Shown: in pieces, positions 19,781-28,414 of the stretch
Numbering within the stretch: the stretch's first letter is position 1
Layout: every line of letters begins with the position of its first letter
Source: Gammaproteobacteria bacterium
GTDB lineage: Bacteria; Pseudomonadota; Gammaproteobacteria; VBWC01
Assembly (NCBI GenBank): GCA_023266115.1
Contig: JAHFRU010000009.1
Span: 52,806-116,805 of the forward strand
DNA length: 64,000 nt
Reading direction: 5' to 3'
Position numbers and translations under genes: made by a program
The notes under the pieces: model-generated
Seen by the model: only the letters and a program-made list of their open reading frames with translations
Told to the model about the DNA's origin: nothing
Databases searched by the model: none

Positions 19781-20503
19781 ATGAATAAAGTCGTAGTGGC
19801 CGTGGTCGTTGCCGCCGCGGTCCTGATTACAAGATATTTTAAACAGCCGCCCGCTCGGAAACGCCGTCAACACGGTGCGCCCGGACAGGCCTCCCGGCCA
19901 TCGCCACCGCGACAAAAAGAACCCGATCGAAAGGCGGATATCTATTTTCTGCCGGTTGGTCCGCTGCCACGCCGTCACCTGGCGGCAGTGGAAACGTATT
20001 TCCGCACGCACACGCGGTTGAACATTGCAGTGTTACCCATGGTGCCGGTGTCGCCTGAAATGCTGGACAGCCAGCGCAATCAATTGGTCGCCGAGAAGGT
20101 CATCACCGCAGTATTGGGATCGTTGCCGAAAATCACGATGAACCCGCGTGCCGTCGTTATCGGCATCACCCCCATGGACCTGTTTACGCTGGAGCAGAAC
20201 TGGAAGTATATCTACGCCAAGCGTGAGGGCTCGCATTGCACGGTTATTTCCTCGGCGCGTATGACGCTCGATGCAGCAGGGAATCGCACGGATGAGGCGA
20301 CTTATCTGGCGCGAATACGGAAGATGGTCGCCAAGACCATCGGTCTGCAATATTACGGTCTCGACACCAATTGGGATCACGCCAGCGTCATGTATGGCAA
20401 TGTGCATGGCATGCCGGATTTGGACAAGATCAACGAAGATACGATAAGCCGCGATATCCTGACACCCGGCGAGCGTCAGCGTCAACAAACCCGACCTGTC
20501 TAG
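19781..20503 (+). CDS. Archaemetzincin-like protein lacking the zinc site
   Basis: A 240-residue protein with an N-terminal membrane anchor (VVVAVVVAAAVLITRYF), a Pro/Arg-rich linker and a globular domain. The domain follows archaemetzincin order: 'ADIYFLPVGPLP', 'RLNIAVLPMVPV', 'DSQRNQLVAEKVITAVL', 'RAVVIGITPMDLFTLEQNWKY', 'CTVISSARM', then 'RIRKMVAKTIGLQYYGL'. In true family members the last segment is K-E-x-x-H-E-x-G-H-x-x-G-L-x-H-C; here the HExxH zinc motif is replaced by 'MVAKTIGLQ'. It is therefore probably not a protease, unless an alternative site exists. It appears to stand alone or be coupled to a short upstream frame. Confidence 0.6.
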   Translation: MNKVVVAVVVAAAVLITRYFKQPPARKRRQHGAPGQASRPSPPRQKEPDRKADIYFLPVGPLPRRHLAAVETYFRTHTRLNIAVLPMVPVSPEMLDSQRNQLVAEKVITAVLGSLPKITMNPRAVVIGITPMDLFTLEQNWKYIYAKREGSHCTVISSARMTLDAAGNRTDEATYLARIRKMVAKTIGLQYYGLDTNWDHASVMYGNVHGMPDLDKINEDTISRDILTPGERQRQQTRPV

Positions 20504-20608
20504 GCGGCACGTTAATCCGCCGCAAAAGCGGCCTGAAATTTCTGTTATTCGTTACCGGCAGATGATATTCGGCTGCCGCCAAAGACATCGCTGTGGTACC
20601 GTTTGCGG

Positions 20609-21349
20609 ATGTTGATCGAAGAGATCCCTGTTGCGCTGTTAGCGCTTGTTTTTTTGACGGCCGTTCTGTACTCGTCGGTGGGTCATGGCGGTGCGTCGGG
20701 CTATATCGCCGCGATGGCGTTATTCGGTCTCTCCCCCGCGATCATGAAACCCGCGGCGTTGACGATGAACGTATTCGTGGCCGGGCTGGTACTGTTGCGC
20801 CTTGTGCGTGCAGGCCATTTTGACTGGCGACTTTTCTTGCCGTTTGCGCTTGCGTCGACGCCGCTGGCGTACCTGGGCGGCGCATGGACTATCACTGACA
20901 TATCCTATCGCTATGTCGTCGGTGTCGCGTTGCTGATCGCCGCACTAAGATTTCTGGTCAAAATTGAATACGACGGTGAGGTCCGTTCGCCAGCGCTATG
21001 GGTATCGGTACCGGTCGGCGGGCTGCTCGGTTTTGTGTCCGGCCTGACCGGCGTTGGTGGCGGGGTCTACCTCAGCCCGCTGTTGTTGCTGTTACGCTGG
21101 ACGACCATGCGCGCCAGCGCGGCGATTGTGGCCGCTTTTATTCTCGTTAACTCGCTCGCCGGCCTGGCCGGCCATGCAGCGGCCGGTGCGACCTGGCCGC
21201 CGGGGCTGACGTGGTATGTCGGCGCGGCTGTCGCCGGCGCCGTGATTGGTTCGGAGTTTGCCGTTCGGCGGTTCTCGCCGATGATGTTGCGCAAGGTTCT
21301 GGGAGTAGTTCTCGTCATCGCCGGCGCAAAGATGTTGTATACCGCGTAG
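20609..21349 (+). CDS. TSUP (TauE/SafE) family membrane transporter
   Basis: A 246-residue inner-membrane protein with about eight helices. Both family repeats show their glycine motif: 'SSVGHGGASGYIAAMALFG' near the N-terminus and 'GLTGVGGGVYLSPLLLL' in the second half. TSUP proteins export sulfite, sulfoacetate or other organosulfur anions, or import sulfate. The substrate cannot be read from sequence, and no sulfur gene is adjacent. ATG 20609 is used; TTG 20603 is an alternative and neither has a strong ribosome-binding site. Confidence 0.9.
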   Translation: MLIEEIPVALLALVFLTAVLYSSVGHGGASGYIAAMALFGLSPAIMKPAALTMNVFVAGLVLLRLVRAGHFDWRLFLPFALASTPLAYLGGAWTITDISYRYVVGVALLIAALRFLVKIEYDGEVRSPALWVSVPVGGLLGFVSGLTGVGGGVYLSPLLLLLRWTTMRASAAIVAAFILVNSLAGLAGHAAAGATWPPGLTWYVGAAVAGAVIGSEFAVRRFSPMMLRKVLGVVLVIAGAKMLYTA

Positions 21350-21403
21350 TTACCATCGCGAGATGATAAGACCGTGGGCGGGCAGGCGTGTGGTTACGGT
21401 TAG

Positions 21404-21548
21404 GGAAGCTCTGATGTGTCGTCATTCCGGGCGGAGCGTAGCGGAGACCCGGAATCCAGAGCTTTCGAAACAGGGTGTTACTGGATTCCCGCGAAGTTTA
21501 TGCCCGGAGGGTACGGGAATTACAACAAAACGATTAATCAGAGCTTCC
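21404..21548. repeat. Composite inverted-repeat element (GGAAGCTCTGAT ends)
   Basis: Perfect 12-base inverted ends GGAAGCTCTGAT (21404-21415) and ATCAGAGCTTCC (21537-21548) enclose a GTCATTCCGGGC core with 'CGGAGCGTAGCGGAGACCCGGAATCCAG'-type sequence. The right end touches the mltD stop codon. The outer ends match the inner arms of the element at 35653-35806, so these are members of one family. Confidence 0.8.
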
Positions 21549-23237
21549 TTAGGTGTTTTCCGCCTGGCGGGTGACATCTACCACCAGCACCAGCTTCTGG
21601 CCCGGCTGCAGGTGTTTGGATTTGTCGAGCGAGTTCCAGCGCACCAGATCATTGAGACTGACGTTGAATTTCTGTGATATACCGGCCAGTGAGTCACCGC
21701 GCCGCACCGTGTAATTAATCCGCTGCTGGGTTGACGGCATGCCCGGCGCCGCCGTTTTGACGCTGGACCAGACGACCAGTTTCTGGCCGACACGCAACGT
21801 GTCACGCGGTGCGATGTTGTTCCATGACGCCAACTGGTTGACCTCGACCTTGTGTTTGCGTGCGATATCCCAGAACGTATCCCCCGTCTTTACCACATAG
21901 GCCACCTTCAGGCCGGTTCCGCCGGATGTATTCTGCCGGGTTACCGGTCGCTGGCGTTCGCCGAGACTGTAGCTCGCCAGGCTGCGCGTCGCGACCGGAA
22001 TGACCAGGTTCTGGTTGGCGTGAATGACATGGCCGTCCAGTTTGTTTACGTCCTTCAGCACCTGCACGGTAGTGCTGTACTTCTGCGCAATCTGGTTTAA
22101 CGTCTCGCCGTTGCGGATCCGGTGCAGTTCCCATCGGATGCGTTTTTCCGGCGGTAGCTGCGCCAGCGCGGATATGAATCGCTCGCCTTTTTCGACCGGC
22201 AGAACCAGCATGTGTGGTCCATCCGGATCAGTTGCCCAGCGATTAAATCCCGGATTCAGGCGATACATATTTTCGAGCGATATGCCGGATAGATCGGCCG
22301 CGAGCGCGAGATCGATTTGTCTGCCTGTATCGACTGTCATGATGGACGCTTCGTTCGCTATAGACCGCAACGTGATTCCATAGTGCTCCGGTTGTTCGAT
22401 GATGGAAGACACGGCAAGCAGTCTCGGCACATAAGTGCTGGTTTCCGCAGGCAGGCTCAGTGACCAGAAATCCGTCGGCTTGTTTTTCGCGATATTGGCC
22501 TTGATCGCATTCGTGACGGTTCCGGCGCCGGCGTTGTACGCGGCGAGTGCCAGCAGCCAGTCGCCATCGAAGGTTTCGCTCAGTTTCTGCAAATAGCGCA
22601 ACGCCGCATCCGTTGAGGCGATAATGTCGCGGCGTCCGTCGTACCACCAGTTTTGCTTCAGGCCGTAGAGTTCGCCGGTGCTTGGAATAAACTGCCAGAT
22701 ACCCGCGGCGCGGCCGCGTGAATAGGCCAACGGCTGGAAAGCGCTTTCGATGATCGGTAGCAGCGCGATTTCCATCGGCATGCCACGTTTTTCGACTTCC
22801 TCGACAATATGGTAAAGATACGGTTCGGCGCGCTCCGCGACCCTGTCAAGATACGCGACGTGTTTAGTGAACCATTGACGTTCTGCTTCGACACGCGGAT
22901 GCCCATAATCGACCAGCGCGTATCCGCCGCGAATGCGTTGCCACAGATCGACCTCGATAAGGGTAGGTCCCGGTTCGGCGGCATTGTATTGAAGGAGTTC
23001 CTCCGCGGGTATCACCGCAGCTGCGGCAATCGTGTCTGCGTCCGTCGTCGGTGACGGACTGGTATCGCCGAGCGCCGTAACATCGTCACTTGAAGGTGAT
23101 CCATGCACGGGTTTGCTGGTCGATTCAGCCGGTGGTGTCGCGGCCCGGTGTCCGGGGGCGGCGCAACCGCCGATGACAGTGCCGACCAGGCCCAGTAGGA
23201 TTGCCCCGGCCAGACGGTGATGACGGCTCTTTTTCAT
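21549..23237 (-). CDS. mltD: Membrane-bound lytic murein transglycosylase D
   Basis: A 562-residue lipoprotein that cleaves peptidoglycan between MurNAc and GlcNAc, giving 1,6-anhydro ends. The signal ends in a lipobox ('VIGGC'). The SLT domain has 'LLPIIESAFQPLAYSRGRAAGIWQFIPSTG' with the catalytic Glu in IIESAF, plus 'LQKLSETFDGDWLLALAAYNAG'. Three C-terminal LysM domains ('NGETLNQIAQKY', 'TGDTFWDIARKH', 'RGDSLAGISQKF') bind glycan. The start is set at the MKKSRHH methionine because it gives a proper signal peptide; the frame is open 14 codons further. The order mltD-gloB is common in gammaproteobacteria. Confidence 0.95.
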   Translation of the reverse strand: MKKSRHHRLAGAILLGLVGTVIGGCAAPGHRAATPPAESTSKPVHGSPSSDDVTALGDTSPSPTTDADTIAAAAVIPAEELLQYNAAEPGPTLIEVDLWQRIRGGYALVDYGHPRVEAERQWFTKHVAYLDRVAERAEPYLYHIVEEVEKRGMPMEIALLPIIESAFQPLAYSRGRAAGIWQFIPSTGELYGLKQNWWYDGRRDIIASTDAALRYLQKLSETFDGDWLLALAAYNAGAGTVTNAIKANIAKNKPTDFWSLSLPAETSTYVPRLLAVSSIIEQPEHYGITLRSIANEASIMTVDTGRQIDLALAADLSGISLENMYRLNPGFNRWATDPDGPHMLVLPVEKGERFISALAQLPPEKRIRWELHRIRNGETLNQIAQKYSTTVQVLKDVNKLDGHVIHANQNLVIPVATRSLASYSLGERQRPVTRQNTSGGTGLKVAYVVKTGDTFWDIARKHKVEVNQLASWNNIAPRDTLRVGQKLVVWSSVKTAAPGMPSTQQRINYTVRRGDSLAGISQKFNVSLNDLVRWNSLDKSKHLQPGQKLVLVVDVTRQAENT

Positions 23238-23408
23238 GGCGATCATGGTATGGATTACCCCATAGGTGGTCAACGACAAAGTGGCCCGCTGGACGTTTTT
23301 GTATCGCGCGACACGTTCTTATCGGCGCCATCGATCCGGATTTGAACGAGTCTGATCACATCGCGGGCCCGGGCGTCGGGAGCTAGGACACTAAAAACAA
23401 AAGAAAAT

Positions 23409-24176
23409 TCAGAACCGGTCTTTTCTGCTGCGAAGTGCGGCGAATACCTGGTCGGCCGACTCCGGGGGCATGTCGGCGAAGGCTATTGCCGCCGCTCGGA
23501 CATCAGGCTCGTCACAGCGCAGGAATGGATTGGTGCGTTTTTCCTCGCCTATCGTTGAAGGTATCGTCGGGAGATTATTGCGGCGTAACTGGTTGACCGC
23601 GGCGATGCGGGCCCGCAGGTCAGCGTTGTTCGGTTCTACGGCAGCCGCGAAGCGCAAGTTGTCCTCGGTGTATTCGTGCGCGCAGTAAACCTTGGTTGTC
23701 TCCGGCAGACGGGCGATTTTTTGTAGAGAGCAGTACATCTGCACCGGTGTTCCTTCGAACAGGCGTCCGCAGCCACCGGCGAACAAGGTATCTCCGCACA
23801 ACAGCGTGTTGTGCCCAAAAAAAGCGATATGCCCTGCGGTATGGCCTGGCACATCGAGTACGGTGAATTCCATTGAGGTCGATGGAACGCAAATTCGCTC
23901 GCCGTCGTTCAATCGCCGGGTGACCGCGGGAATGCTTTCCCGAGCCGGGCCCAGAACGGGGACCGGGTATCGGGCGAGTATGTCGCCAATACCGCCGGTA
24001 TGGTCATGATGATGATGTGTGATCAGAACGGCGACCGGCGTCAGCGCATGGTGTGCCAGCGCGGCGAGCACCGGTTGCGCATCGCCGGGGTCGACAATTA
24101 CGGTCCGGTTAGCCGCATCGTGTACCAACCATATATAATTATCGCGAAAGGCCGGAACAGCAATGGCGTTGATCAT
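23409..24176 (-). CDS. gloB: Hydroxyacylglutathione hydrolase (glyoxalase II)
   Basis: A 255-residue metallo-beta-lactamase-fold enzyme that hydrolyses S-D-lactoylglutathione to D-lactate and glutathione in methylglyoxal detoxification. The binuclear site is visible in 'THHHHDHTGG' (about residues 53-62), 'VPGHTAGHIAF', 'LLCGDTLF' and 'VYCAHEYTEDNLRFA'. The C-terminal helical region ends 'ADQVFAALRSRKDRF', the usual family tail. It is divergent from the yafS-like / rnhA / dnaQ block, an arrangement conserved in E. coli and relatives. Confidence 0.97.
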   Translation of the reverse strand: MINAIAVPAFRDNYIWLVHDAANRTVIVDPGDAQPVLAALAHHALTPVAVLITHHHHDHTGGIGDILARYPVPVLGPARESIPAVTRRLNDGERICVPSTSMEFTVLDVPGHTAGHIAFFGHNTLLCGDTLFAGGCGRLFEGTPVQMYCSLQKIARLPETTKVYCAHEYTEDNLRFAAAVEPNNADLRARIAAVNQLRRNNLPTIPSTIGEEKRTNPFLRCDEPDVRAAAIAFADMPPESADQVFAALRSRKDRF

Positions 24177-24252
24177 GGTGGGTAACCGGGAGTCCTCGTG
24201 ACGGGGGGCATTATATCAGCGGGCTACGGGCCGACAGGCGAAAATTGCGATT

Positions 24253-25050
24253 GTGGATATAACACGCTGGTTCAAAAACAGCCGTTTCTGCACCGGTCGT
24301 GCCGGATTACGCTTCTGGTATGGCGAGCCGCTGGGTCGTCGCCTGCTCGAAATCGAGCAGCGCAAGCTTGATGCGATCCTGCCGAATTTGTTCGGTTATC
24401 ACCTGCTTCAGGTCGGGTGCATGGTCGACGAAGATCTGTTGGGTGCCAGCCGGATATCGCACCGTATAGTGGTCGATGTCATTGACGGCAAGCCGGTTGC
24501 TGCCATCAGCATGCAGGGACAACCGGAGCGCCTGCCGGTCGCCTCGGACAGCGTCGATGTGGTGGTGTTGCCGCATACGCTTGAGTACGAGGCTGATCCT
24601 CACCAGGCATTGCGAGAGGTTGACCGTATCCTCATACCGGAAGGGCACGTTGTCATCCTCGGTTTCAATCCGTGGAGTTTCTGGGGCTTGAGACGGCTGT
24701 TCCGAAGGCGTCGCTGCAATACTTATCCTTGGTGCGGACGGTTTCGCAGCCTGCCGCGCATCAAGGATTGGCTGTCGCTGCTGGGTTTCGATATCGTCAT
24801 GACGAGCGGGTATTTCTTTCGGCCGCCGATTCAGCACGACGCGGTGATGCGCCGTCTGCGGTTTATCGAAACCGCCGGGGCGCGATGGTTTTCCGCGCTC
24901 TCCGGCGCCTATATGCTGGTTGCCAAAAAGCGGACGTCGACGCTGACACCGATCAAGCCGCGCTGGCGTCCGCGCCGGAGCCTGATTGGCGCCGAAATGC
25001 CTGAGCCGACCACGCGTAATGGATCCTGTTTGGATGGCGATGAGGGTTGA
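24253..25050 (+). CDS. YafS-like SAM-dependent methyltransferase
   Basis: A 265-residue class I methyltransferase-fold protein. '[14 protein letters not shown]' is a degenerate SAM motif I, followed by '[19 protein letters not shown]' (motif II/III) and '[28 protein letters not shown]' (post-motif). The last is highly characteristic of the E. coli YafS group located between gloB and rnhA. Substrate unknown. The start is a GTG at 24253 with only weak upstream support. Its 3' end overlaps rnhA by about 11 bases. Confidence 0.85.
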   Translation: MDITRWFKNSRFCTGRAGLRFWYGEPLGRRLLEIEQRKLDAILPNLFGYHLLQVGCMVDEDLLGASRISHRIVVDVIDGKPVAAISMQGQPERLPVASDSVDVVVLPHTLEYEADPHQALREVDRILIPEGHVVILGFNPWSFWGLRRLFRRRRCNTYPWCGRFRSLPRIKDWLSLLGFDIVMTSGYFFRPPIQHDAVMRRLRFIETAGARWFSALSGAYMLVAKKRTSTLTPIKPRWRPRRSLIGAEMPEPTTRNGSCLDGDEG

Positions 25051-25489
25051 AATTTTCACCGATGGCGCTTGTCGCGGCAATCCGGGGCCCGGTGGCTGGG
25101 GTGCTGTACTACGGTATAGCGGGCATGAGAAAACCTTGTACGGTGCCGAGCGGGATACAACAAATAATCGCATGGAGTTGATGGCGGCCATCTATGCACT
25201 GGAAGCGCTCAAGCGCGGCTGTGCGGCGCGTGTCACGACCGATTCGGAGTACCTCAAGAAGGGCTTGACCGAATGGCTGCCGAACTGGAAGCTTCGGGGA
25301 TGGAAGACCGCTGCGCGCAAGCCGGTCAAGAATGCCGATCTCTGGCAGCGACTCGAGGCGGCTGCATCACGGCATGATATCGAATGGCATTGGGTGCGCG
25401 GTCATACCGGGCATGAGGGCAATGAACAGGCTGACGCGCTTGCTAACCGGGCGATTGATGAGATGCAGCAGCGGTCGAACAGCAGGTAA
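25040..25489 (+). CDS. rnhA: Ribonuclease HI
   Basis: A 149-residue endonuclease degrading RNA in RNA-DNA hybrids. The carboxylate active site is complete: '[17 protein letters not shown]' (Asp10 equivalent), '[16 protein letters not shown]' (Glu48), '[12 protein letters not shown]' (Asp70), and '[18 protein letters not shown]' with the conserved His and last Asp. Basic-handle residues '[16 protein letters not shown]' bind the hybrid. The start at 25040 gives the family N-terminus; ATG 25034 would add two residues. It precedes dnaQ by 15 bases. Confidence 0.97.
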   Translation: MRVEIFTDGACRGNPGPGGWGAVLRYSGHEKTLYGAERDTTNNRMELMAAIYALEALKRGCAARVTTDSEYLKKGLTEWLPNWKLRGWKTAARKPVKNADLWQRLEAAASRHDIEWHWVRGHTGHEGNEQADALANRAIDEMQQRSNSR

Positions 25490-25504
25490 CTATCGGGAAT
25501 ACAG

Positions 25505-26212
25505 ATGAGACAGATTGTTCTGGACACTGAGACCACGGGCCTGGATCCGGCCCAGGGGCATCGCATCATCGAAATTGGCGCGATTGAGATCATCGACCGT
25601 CGTGTGACAACGCGGCGTTTTCAGCAATATCTGCAACCCGATCGCGAGATCGACGAGGGCGCGCTGGAGGTGCATGGCATCACTGATGCTTTTCTCGCGG
25701 ACAAGCCGCGTTTTGGCGATATCGTTGATGATCTTCTGGGGTTCATCAAGGATGCCGAAGTGATCATTCACAACGCCCCGTTTGATGTCGGGTTTATCAA
25801 TCACGAACTGGCCTTGCTCAAGCAGGGGCGCAAGCCATTCACCGACTATTGTACGGTGCTTGATTCTCTCGCGCTGGCGCGGCAACTGCACCCCGGGCAA
25901 CGGAACAGTCTTGACGCGTTGTGCAAACGCTATGAGGTCGACAATTCGCAGCGTGAATTGCACGGTGCACTGCTGGATGCCGAGATTCTCTCCGACGTGT
26001 ATCTGGCGATGACCGGTGGCCAGGCTACCCTCTCGCTGGATGGCAGGCGCACCTCCGCCGGTGTCGTGCAATCCGGGGTTCGTCGTGTCACGGCAGAACG
26101 GGCGCGCCTGCCGGTGATTCCGGCATCCGCGGAGGAAGAGGAAGCCCACCGGCACTATCTCGACAGGATTGCCCGTGAGAGTGGTGGTGTCTGCGTCTGG
26201 AAATTGCACTAG
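25505..26212 (+). CDS. dnaQ: DNA polymerase III epsilon subunit (3'-5' proofreading exonuclease)
   Basis: A 235-residue DEDDh exonuclease. Exo I is 'VLDTETTGLDPAQGHRIIEIGAIEI', Exo II is 'IHNAPFDVGFINHEL', and Exo III is 'ELHGALLDAEILSDVYLAMTGGQ' with the catalytic His. The C-terminal linker and 'LPVIPASAEEEEAHRHYLDRI' resemble the alpha-binding tail of E. coli epsilon. It follows rnhA closely, the conserved gammaproteobacterial order, and is probably co-transcribed with it. Confidence 0.97.
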   Translation: MRQIVLDTETTGLDPAQGHRIIEIGAIEIIDRRVTTRRFQQYLQPDREIDEGALEVHGITDAFLADKPRFGDIVDDLLGFIKDAEVIIHNAPFDVGFINHELALLKQGRKPFTDYCTVLDSLALARQLHPGQRNSLDALCKRYEVDNSQRELHGALLDAEILSDVYLAMTGGQATLSLDGRRTSAGVVQSGVRRVTAERARLPVIPASAEEEEAHRHYLDRIARESGGVCVWKLH

Positions 26213-26349
26213 AATCAGGAATTTTCGCGAGTCGTATCAAGTTGTTGCGGCACTCGCCGATAACGTAAGGCGGATCAAATACTTCCTCAATGCGATCCGA
26301 TACAGTATCCGGACATTTTTTATAGACGACAATTCAGGGGTGCAAGTCA

Positions 26350-26730
26350 ATGTCAGGCCTCAAGAAAACATCCGACTGGCGGCAGTTCGAACGCGTACGG
26401 CCGCGCGAAGGGATCGAAAACGAAGTGACATTCAGGCTGGAAGCCAGCAATCGCGAGCACCGGGTGGTGCAAGTAACTGACGTGTCCCACTTCGGTGCCG
26501 GTCTGAGGATCACCGAGACATTGGAAAACGGTACTCCGGCGCGTCTCGTCATGCATATTGATAACGCAGAACATGCGGTCAGTGGTCATATCCGCTGGTG
26601 CCGGACGGATTCAGGATCAAGCAGCGGTCATGAATCTATGTATCACGTCGGACTGTCATTCGATCCGAATGACATGTCGAGCAACATGATGTTTTTTGCA
26701 GTGCTGAGCCGCTACTGTTATCTGAACTAA
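26350..26730 (+). CDS. PilZ-domain protein
   Basis: A 126-residue single-domain protein. 'QFERVRPREG' provides an R-x3-R-like c-di-GMP motif and 'VTDVSHFGAGLRI' the D/N-x-S-x-x-G motif of PilZ. A beta-barrel continuation follows ('GHIRWCRTDSG', 'MYHVGLSFDPND'). It is likely a c-di-GMP receptor controlling motility, adhesion or polysaccharide, consistent with two GGDEF proteins in the window. It is monocistronic. The second arginine spacing is not ideal, so binding is an inference. Confidence 0.8.
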   Translation: MSGLKKTSDWRQFERVRPREGIENEVTFRLEASNREHRVVQVTDVSHFGAGLRITETLENGTPARLVMHIDNAEHAVSGHIRWCRTDSGSSSGHESMYHVGLSFDPNDMSSNMMFFAVLSRYCYLN

Positions 26731-26770
26731 GCTGGCTCGTGTCGTTCCATTGTTATCTGCCTGGACCGCA

Positions 26771-28237
26771 TCACAGCGGTTTTTGCATGATGTCGGCGTT
26801 CAGCAGCAGATGCACCCATATGCTTGCGGCGTAGCCGAGCGCAATGGCCCATGTCCACTTCAGGTGAGTAAAGAATGTGTAGACACCACGCGCCTGGCCC
26901 ATCAGTGCCACGCCGGCAGCCGACCCAATCGAAAGCAGTGAGCCGCCGACGCCGGCCGTCAGCGTAACCAGCAGCCACTGACCCAGCGCCATATCCGGGT
27001 TCATCGTCAGCACAGCGAACATCACCGGAATGTTATCGACAATCGCCGACAACAGGCCGACGGCGATATTGGTCAGTGTCGGACCAAACCCCGTGTACAT
27101 CGTTTCAGAAAGCACAGCAAGATAACCCAGCGCCGCCAGTCCGCCGACGCAAAGCACGACACCGTAGAAGAACATCAGCGTATCCCACTCAACCCGTTTC
27201 ATTGAAATATAAATGTCGAAAGGGCGGTGCCGCGGCTTGTAGAGCTGCTGCGTCTCCGGATCAACGGCGTTGGATTCGAATTCCGCCGCAGCGTATGTTT
27301 CCGAAGAAGATTCGTCCCGCTTTCTAAGGTAGAAACCGAACATTTTTAGCAGACCGAGCCCGGTCATCATGCCGAGTGCCGGCGGTAAATGATAGAAGTT
27401 GTGGAAACTAACCGTGATCCCGATCGTTGTGATAAACAGCCCGACCACGACCAGACCGCCGTGTTTAATGGGCAATTCATCGGCGATCGCTGCCGGCTTG
27501 CCTTTTGGCAATGCCAGCGACATCAGAAATGCCGGGACAAACCAGTTAACGACGGACGGGATAAAAAGATCCAGGAATTCCCAGAAGTGAACAACGCCCT
27601 TTTGCCAGACCATCAATGTCGTGATATCGCCGAACGGACTGAACGCCCCGCCCGCATTCGCCGCTACGACAATATTGATGCACGCTAACGAAACAAAGGC
27701 AGGATTCCCTGCGCCGACCGCCATGACAACGGCGGCCATGATCAGGGCTGTGGTGAGGTTGTCGGCGAGTGCCGAAATGAAAAAGGCCAGGATTCCGGAC
27801 AGCCAGAAGATCGTGCGCAGCGAGAAGCCCGACGACACCAGCCAGCCGCGCAGCGCATTGAAGACATTTCGCTCCTGCATCGTATTGATGTAGGTCATCG
27901 CGGAGAGCAGAAACAACATCACTTCGCCGAACTCCAGAATATTGTGCCGGGCGAGTTCGCCTGCCGTCTCCCGGTCGCCATGGGCCGTGTACGCCATCGC
28001 CACCAGCAACCAGATCGCGCCCGCTGCGACGATGACAGGCTTGGATTTACGCAGGTGCAGAAACTCTTCGCTGATTACTGCCGCATACGCAATGACGAAA
28101 ATTACGATGGCGACAACGCCGTTCCAGGTATCGGTGAGATTTATCTGAGCACCGGAACCGGTTTCCGCATAGGAAAGATTCGGGGTCGCAAAAAAAGATA
28201 GCGCGATCGTTATCGTCAGAAGGACAAGCGGCGGCAT
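26771..28237 (-). CDS. nhaD: NhaD-type Na+/H+ antiporter
   Basis: A 488-residue ion-transporter-superfamily membrane protein with a signal-like first segment (residues 1-25) and about 12 further helices. 'ISALADNLTTALIMAAVVMAVG', 'ANAGGAFSPFGDITTLMVWQKG' and 'LLSAIVDNIPVMFAVL' are NhaD signatures: polar and charged residues in the discontinuous helices of the IT fold. NhaD exchanges Na+ or Li+ for H+ and is typical of halophilic or alkaliphilic Gammaproteobacteria. The start at 28237 is chosen over an ATG 16 codons upstream because it begins at the hydrophobic segment. It is followed upstream (minus strand) by hypE after ~180 bases. Confidence 0.93.
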   Translation of the reverse strand: MPPLVLLTITIALSFFATPNLSYAETGSGAQINLTDTWNGVVAIVIFVIAYAAVISEEFLHLRKSKPVIVAAGAIWLLVAMAYTAHGDRETAGELARHNILEFGEVMLFLLSAMTYINTMQERNVFNALRGWLVSSGFSLRTIFWLSGILAFFISALADNLTTALIMAAVVMAVGAGNPAFVSLACINIVVAANAGGAFSPFGDITTLMVWQKGVVHFWEFLDLFIPSVVNWFVPAFLMSLALPKGKPAAIADELPIKHGGLVVVGLFITTIGITVSFHNFYHLPPALGMMTGLGLLKMFGFYLRKRDESSSETYAAAEFESNAVDPETQQLYKPRHRPFDIYISMKRVEWDTLMFFYGVVLCVGGLAALGYLAVLSETMYTGFGPTLTNIAVGLLSAIVDNIPVMFAVLTMNPDMALGQWLLVTLTAGVGGSLLSIGSAAGVALMGQARGVYTFFTHLKWTWAIALGYAASIWVHLLLNADIMQKPL

Positions 28238-28414
28238 AAATTCAGCTTCTTTTTGTCGATGGCATGAGGGAGCGTATTCTCCCACGACGAACCCTTGTGG
28301 TCCAGGCGCCGGGATGCGGCAATAAATCTCCGGTTGGCAGGTCAGCTACAGGATACGTGCCGATTCTATCAACGGCCGCCGCGGATTGTTGAATACCAGC
28401 CCCGTAAAAATTTC

